Shown piece by piece: positions 60,371-64,000 of a stretch of 64,000 bases of DNA (positions are counted from its first letter, which is position 1; each line of letters starts with the position of its first letter). A program made the translations under genes and the position numbers. Below the pieces are notes generated by a model. The model was not told the origin of the DNA. It worked only from the letters and a program-made list of their open reading frames with translations, and ran no database searches. The stretch spans positions 18,513-82,512 of the forward strand of contig CAYTGN010000016.1 in NCBI GenBank assembly GCA_964437415.1, read 5' to 3'. Source of the stretch: CADEDV01 sp964437415 (GTDB taxonomy: Bacteria > Bacteroidota > Bacteroidia > Chitinophagales > Chitinophagaceae).

Positions 60371-60433
60371 CCACAGAAACCTGTCTTCCGCAGGCAGGCG
60401 CTGAAGCGCTGAATTTCTGTGCTTCAGTGGCTA
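60368..60433. repeat. Large inverted repeat
   Basis: Outer arms TAGCCAC/GTGGCTA (60368-60374, 60427-60433), inner CACAGAAA/TTTCTGTG (60372-60379, 60414-60421), enclosing GCAGGCAGGCGCTGAAGCGC. Overlaps the end of the dph6-like gene; likely a dispersed repeat element. Confidence 0.55.
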
Positions 60434-60441
60434 AAACAAAA

Positions 60442-60466
60442 AACCCATCCGAAAAACGAATGGGTT
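60442..60466. terminator. Bidirectional terminator
   Basis: AACCCAT/ATGGGTT stem (60442-60448, 60460-60466) between A-rich and T-rich runs, separating the convergent dph6-like and DUF6580 genes. Confidence 0.7.
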
Positions 60467-60486
60467 AAATATTTTTTGCCAATCAA

Positions 60487-61053
60487 TCAGGCCAGTTTCA
60501 ATTCCGCTTTATGCCTGGTGATATAATTATAACTGAGTAATATCAGCGGCAGGAAAACCACAGTTGCGATCAATGCATTTTTATAAAAGGGAAGACCGGC
60601 CGCATAGCAGGTCATCAGGCCGCTAAAGTCTTTTGTGTATGCAACATGCTGACCCATCCAAACCCCAAAATTGGAAATAAGAAAGAACACCGTTGGCGCA
60701 GCAATAGCCCCGATCAGCAGGCTGCTGTTGCTTCTTCCTTTCAGCCACAATCCGATCAGGGTGGCACTCATCAGAATGAGATAGTTTTTCCATTGACCCC
60801 CATAAAAACCGGCATAAGGAAATGCACCGCTCTTATATAGCAAATGGATGATCACATCACTTACAAACAAAGCCAGCAAAGGCAGCAGGAAGGACCAATC
60901 TCTTTGTTTGATGATAAACCCTGAAAATAATGCAATGGCAATAACCGGTGAAAAACCCGACCAGTCCAGCCTGGGGCCAAATTCAAACTTGCAATAAGTG
61001 GCCAAAGCTATCAGCACCAATGTAAAAACGATCAGTCTTCCGTTAAACTTCAT
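60487..61053 (-). CDS. DUF6580 membrane protein
   Basis: A 188-residue protein with about six helices and FSPVIAIALFSGFIIKQRDW, ALFVSDVIIHLLY, FWMGQHVAYTKD-like segments, typical of DUF6580, a putative transport family. Substrate unknown. Confidence 0.88.
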   Translation of the reverse strand: MKFNGRLIVFTLVLIALATYCKFEFGPRLDWSGFSPVIAIALFSGFIIKQRDWSFLLPLLALFVSDVIIHLLYKSGAFPYAGFYGGQWKNYLILMSATLIGLWLKGRSNSSLLIGAIAAPTVFFLISNFGVWMGQHVAYTKDFSGLMTCYAAGLPFYKNALIATVVFLPLILLSYNYITRHKAELKLA

Positions 61054-61127
61054 AATTGTAAGATTAGCATAAACACCCCGATGGGATGGGGCAAAATTAA
61101 AAGAATTGAGCTAATTGGCTGCCTATT

Positions 61128-62300
61128 TTATTCACGGTTGTGAACATCGCCGCCAGCCCTGAAAACAGTGGATTTTTCGCTGGCTTTCAGCGAAACAGGC
61201 TGCCCGGCAAATGCCACAGCAGCGGGTTGCCCCGCTTCCAGTCTTATGCTGTGATGACCATCGCTGAGCACAGCCTTGCCTTCTGTCAATAAAAAGATCT
61301 CCGTATCATCCGGTGAAACCGATACAAATTCGTCGGCTTCCAGCTCATAAGCTGCCAGGCGAAAATCAGGAACCGGCACAACATAATTTTTTTCCTTTCC
61401 CTCCTTCCCTTCACCTGAAAGAATATCGGGGAAGGTTGGCTCGCATTTCACATGTTTCAGCAATTCTTTTACATCAATATGCTTTGTGGTCAGGCCTCCT
61501 CTTAATACATTATCTGAATTGGCCATGATCTCCACGTTCTGTCCTTCCAGGTAAGCATGGGGCACACCGGCAGCCTGGTAAATACCCTCCCCTTTTTTTA
61601 AATGAACAAGATTGAAAAGATAGATGGAAAAAATGCCCCGGTCTATATTCCCGTTTTTGTTGTAAGTAGCCGCAGCCCTGGCTACCCAGAAATCTTCATC
61701 ATAACGGTCCGGCTCATTGTCTGCATAAATGGAAGAAAGATTATCCAGCAACGGCTGCAATAGCCTGTTTACTTCTTCCTGCGGCATTTCCATCACATGC
61801 CTGTACAAACCGCTGTAACCCGATGCATTGAAAACAGGCAACAGTTCCCGCAGTTCCACTACGTTCAATAGTGTATAGACCAGTTCTTCTGTTGGTTTAA
61901 ACCCGTGCAGCAACCAAAAATCACTTAAAGCCACCATCAGCTCGGGTTTATGATTAGCATCTTTGTAGTTCCGCTGCGGTGAATCCAGCGGTATGCCTGC
62001 CGCATTTTCTCTTGCAAATTCAGTTTCAGCTGCCGCTTTTGAAGGATGCACCTGGATGGAAAGCATATCTTTTACATCCAGTACTTTCAGCAAAAAAGGA
62101 AGCTGGCCTGCCAATGAACCCAATGGCTGCTCACCGGAGTTTGTTTCAACAGTGGAATGTCCCAATGCATGAGTGCCCATCCAGTATTCGGCAAAAGGTT
62201 GTTTTGCTTTGTTATCAGCTTGCAAAAGAGTAGGAATAAAATCAGTTCCGCCCCAGTCGTAATGTTTTACCACAGCTTTTAAACGGGCAACTCCTGTCAT
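61128..62300 (-). CDS. manA: Mannose-6-phosphate isomerase class I
   Basis: A 390-residue zinc isomerase linking fructose-6-P and mannose-6-P. Metal-site region SIQVHPSKAAAETEF and NHKPELMVAL, and the sugar-site PHAYLEGQNVEIMANSDNV; C-terminal cupin ends normally. Divergent from yraN. Confidence 0.95.
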   Translation of the reverse strand: MTGVARLKAVVKHYDWGGTDFIPTLLQADNKAKQPFAEYWMGTHALGHSTVETNSGEQPLGSLAGQLPFLLKVLDVKDMLSIQVHPSKAAAETEFARENAAGIPLDSPQRNYKDANHKPELMVALSDFWLLHGFKPTEELVYTLLNVVELRELLPVFNASGYSGLYRHVMEMPQEEVNRLLQPLLDNLSSIYADNEPDRYDEDFWVARAAATYNKNGNIDRGIFSIYLFNLVHLKKGEGIYQAAGVPHAYLEGQNVEIMANSDNVLRGGLTTKHIDVKELLKHVKCEPTFPDILSGEGKEGKEKNYVVPVPDFRLAAYELEADEFVSVSPDDTEIFLLTEGKAVLSDGHHSIRLEAGQPAAVAFAGQPVSLKASEKSTVFRAGGDVHNRE

Positions 62301-62332
62301 ACATTTTTTTTTAACTGCGACCTCACCCCCAT

Positions 62333-62353
62333 CCCCTCTCCAAAGGAGAGGGG
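62333..62353. repeat. REP-like hairpin
   Basis: Perfect stem CCCCTCTCC-AAA-GGAGAGGGG in the divergent manA/yraN gap, followed by CTTAAACCCTAAAGTGGAG. It is in a promoter-side gap so it is probably not a terminator; similar words occur as dispersed repeats in this phylum (recalled, not checked). Confidence 0.6.
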
Positions 62354-62446
62354 CTTAAACCCTAAAGTGGAGAATTTTATAATCTACCGGAAGTGTCCCG
62401 TCGCATAAGATTAAAATCTTTCTTTATCTTAAAGTAAAGATAAGGC

Positions 62447-62803
62447 ATGGCCTCACACAATGATTTGGGAAAAGAAGGAGAAGATATGGCGGCCGCCTGG
62501 TTGCAGGAGCAGGGCTATTCCATTCTTCATCGTAACTGGCGGTATTCCTATCATGAAATAGATATTATCGCTGTTAAGAACGGCAAGCTCCACATTATTG
62601 AAGTGAAAACCAGGAAAGGAAACCAGTTTGGCCATCCTGAAGACAGTGTGACAAAGAAAAAATTCAAACGACTGCAAAAGGCAGCCGACGAGTTTTTATT
62701 TCACAACCCCGAATATAAATGGATGCAATATGATGTGCTGGCCATCACTTTGTTTGGCAACAAGGAGCCGGAATTCTTTTTACTGGAGGATGTGTTTTTG
62801 TAG
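62447..62803 (+). CDS. yraN: YraN-family nuclease-fold protein
   Basis: A 118-residue member of UPF0102 with the nuclease-like acids E37, D39 (HEIDIIAV) and EVK at 52-54 (IIEVKTRKG). Predicted DNA-processing role, substrate uncertain. Full length. Confidence 0.95.
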   Translation: MASHNDLGKEGEDMAAAWLQEQGYSILHRNWRYSYHEIDIIAVKNGKLHIIEVKTRKGNQFGHPEDSVTKKKFKRLQKAADEFLFHNPEYKWMQYDVLAITLFGNKEPEFFLLEDVFL

Positions 62804-62870
62804 AGAGCCGGAAATGGCAACAAAAACAAATAAGTAGCCTACAAAAAAGAATAAGCAAGTCATCGACGCA

Positions 62871-62912
62871 CTATTCACTATTCGCTATTCACTACTTCCT
62901 GTTCACCATTCC
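62871..62912. repeat. Heptamer repeat entering a gene end
   Basis: Six heptamers CTATTCA, CTATTCG, CTATTCA, CTACTTC, CTGTTCA, CCATTCC in a row. Bases 62892-62912 encode the last residues and the stop codon of the YkgJ-type gene. Confidence 0.8.
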
Positions 62913-63416
62913 CCCAATCTGTGTCATCATTTTTTCCACCAGACGGTAAGTGGCCGGGCAATACTCAACATTCTGCTTGTGCACATGCACATAGTCCTTC
63001 ATTTTTTTAGGCAAATGTGGAAATCCGGAGCAATCGGCCGGACGGACATGATAAATAGAACATTTATTATCCTTGAGATTAAGGAACTGGCAGGGTTGTT
63101 TCTTATTCATCCAGTCTCCGGTGCCTCTTTCTTTATAAAGCCATTTTTTTCTGAACTCTTCCGGTGTTTGTCCAAAATGTGCTGAGATCCTTTTCACATC
63201 CGTATTGGTGAAAGTGGGGGTCATGGTTTTGCAGCAATTGGCACAGGTAAGGCAGTCCACTTCTTTCCATACTTCTTTTTCTAACCTGGCTGTGATGCCT
63301 TCAATGCCACGGGGTGCATTTTTTTCCAACTTTGTAAGAAACCGGCGAAAACTTCTTTTCTTATGACGGGCTTTTTGTTTGAACGAACGGATATTAATGG
63401 GTTTCATTTCACTCAT
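62892..63416 (-). CDS. YkgJ-family cysteine cluster protein
   Basis: A 174-residue protein with a cysteine cluster CLTCANCCKTMTP and a second set CQFLNLKDNKC and CSGFP, matching the YkgJ/UPF0153 family, possibly binding a metal cluster. Start ATG 63416 chosen; an internal ATG at 63407 is possible and a far longer reading is unlikely. Its 3' end lies inside a heptamer repeat. Confidence 0.85.
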   Translation of the reverse strand: MSEMKPINIRSFKQKARHKKRSFRRFLTKLEKNAPRGIEGITARLEKEVWKEVDCLTCANCCKTMTPTFTNTDVKRISAHFGQTPEEFRKKWLYKERGTGDWMNKKQPCQFLNLKDNKCSIYHVRPADCSGFPHLPKKMKDYVHVHKQNVEYCPATYRLVEKMMTQIGGMVNRK

Positions 63417-63489
63417 GCGCCGAAGATAAAAGAATTTTCCAATCAACAATAGGCATTGCCTATTTTTGCGCTGTATCAAATCAATAAAA

Positions 63490-64000
63490 ATGAGAATACT
63501 TCTTCTTCCGGTTGCCGCCCTTTTGTTTGCCTGGTCATTCAATGCCTGCAAGTCTTCTGCGCCCCCGGTGTTTTGTGATACCACCTGCGCCAGCGAACCG
63601 ATCGGTTTCAACCTCAACATTCCCGACAGTCCTTATGTTAGTGTATCATTGAACAATTGCATACCCGACACCATCACCTGGAGCCACCGTATGCTGGCCA
63701 CCAAACGCAAAATGGGTTTTTATGAACTGGTCGGCAAAGAAGCCCGGTTGAATAAGGATTTTATGAAATGCTATTTCAAAGACACTGCCTATGCCTGGCT
63801 GCAGTTCAATGATTGCATCAGCGGTCGTGGTTTCTTAGTAAAACTTCCTTATAGTAAAGATGACCGCTGGAGTATTTACACCAGTGCTTTAAACAATATT
63901 GACCCGAAATTCAGCGTGGCAGAAGGATACATCGCCTATTATGATGAAACCTTTATCTATGTGCAGGAACTGGCTACCGGCAAAAAAGGAAAAATGCTGA
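63490..64000 (+). CDS. Lipoprotein of unknown family, cut at window end
   Basis: First 170 residues of a longer protein. The N-terminus MRILLLPVAALLFAWSFNAC has a lipobox-like end (C20), then KSSAPPVFCDTTCASEP. Later part contains cysteines at VSLNNC, MKCYFKD and FNDCISG. No named domain recognised. The gene continues beyond 64000. Confidence 0.7.
   Translation, partial: MRILLLPVAALLFAWSFNACKSSAPPVFCDTTCASEPIGFNLNIPDSPYVSVSLNNCIPDTITWSHRMLATKRKMGFYELVGKEARLNKDFMKCYFKDTAYAWLQFNDCISGRGFLVKLPYSKDDRWSIYTSALNNIDPKFSVAEGYIAYYDETFIYVQELATGKKGKML

Noticed and set aside
1..64000. CRISPR array or phage-defence operon
   Set aside because: No regularly spaced long repeats with unique spacers and no defence gene set found; the heptamer tracts are too short and contiguous.

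Overview
The window looks like a chromosomal segment of a Bacteroidota bacterium, most likely Chitinophagaceae or a close relative. Supporting signs are two outer-membrane beta-barrel receptors of the carboxypeptidase-regulatory/TonB type, LytTR two-component regulation, DUF1343/NamZ, a type-B L31, ribosomal-binding-site-poor starts, and promoter-like TAnnTTTG boxes. This placement is inference from gene content; no rRNA gene or complete tRNA gene was seen.

Left part (1 to about 8.69 kb) is accessory DNA. After two orphan regulators (a NarL-type response regulator and a lone LytTR domain protein) comes a mobilization module read leftwards: HTH/excisionase-like protein, Toprim primase-like protein with a degenerate CHC2 finger, MobC-like protein, PF03432-type relaxase, a membrane-anchored coiled-coil protein, a 91-residue small protein and a zeta-toxin-like P-loop kinase. 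A candidate oriT sits between the primase-like gene and mobC. A Fic AMPylase-like gene follows on the + strand, behind four TGAGCCGA half-sites that overlap its promoter and start codon, and then a small membrane protein. The accessory block ends at a 25-nt piece of a tRNA-Ser 3' end with its terminator, which looks like the right attachment site of an integrated element whose integrase and left end lie outside the window.

From 8.7 kb onward the content is ordinary chromosome. About 8.7-15 kb: DUF885 hydrolase, PhnA, a two-gene hydroxyproline-type catabolic pair (ketoglutarate semialdehyde dehydrogenase and DapA-like deaminase), L31 and YajQ. About 15.3-22.8 kb: two tandem paralogous outer-membrane receptors next to a LytS/LytR-type kinase-regulator pair. 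About 22.9-27.6 kb (+ strand): threonine aldolase, glucose-6-phosphate isomerase, amino-acid permease, methyltransferase. About 27.6-34.7 kb (- strand): an operon bracketed by topoisomerase IV parE and parC that also carries two methyltransferases (TylF and FkbM types), DUF1835 and DUF4260. About 34.9-40 kb: a peroxiredoxin-like protein, small membrane proteins and smc.

From 40 kb to the end: an RRM RNA-binding protein, a porin-like protein, two tail-to-tail Gfo/Idh/MocA oxidoreductases, two large class III adenylate cyclase-TolB-TPR proteins (44 and 55 kb), a C1B peptidase, NamZ-type muramidase, dCMP deaminase, YbjQ with a 44-residue membrane microprotein, RhlE helicase, a cyclase-family lipoprotein, an S9 peptidase, a propionyl-CoA-carboxylase-type beta subunit, RNase HI with a Dph6-like protein, ManA, YraN, a YkgJ-type cysteine cluster protein and a truncated lipoprotein. 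The last 5 kb holds several non-coding repeats: heptamer tracts (one entering the end of a gene), a REP-like hairpin and a large inverted repeat.

I did not find a convincing wholly new system. The accessory region around 2-8.7 kb, especially the Fic operator array, the structured GC-rich segment and the small-protein/zeta-toxin pair, is the best place to look.
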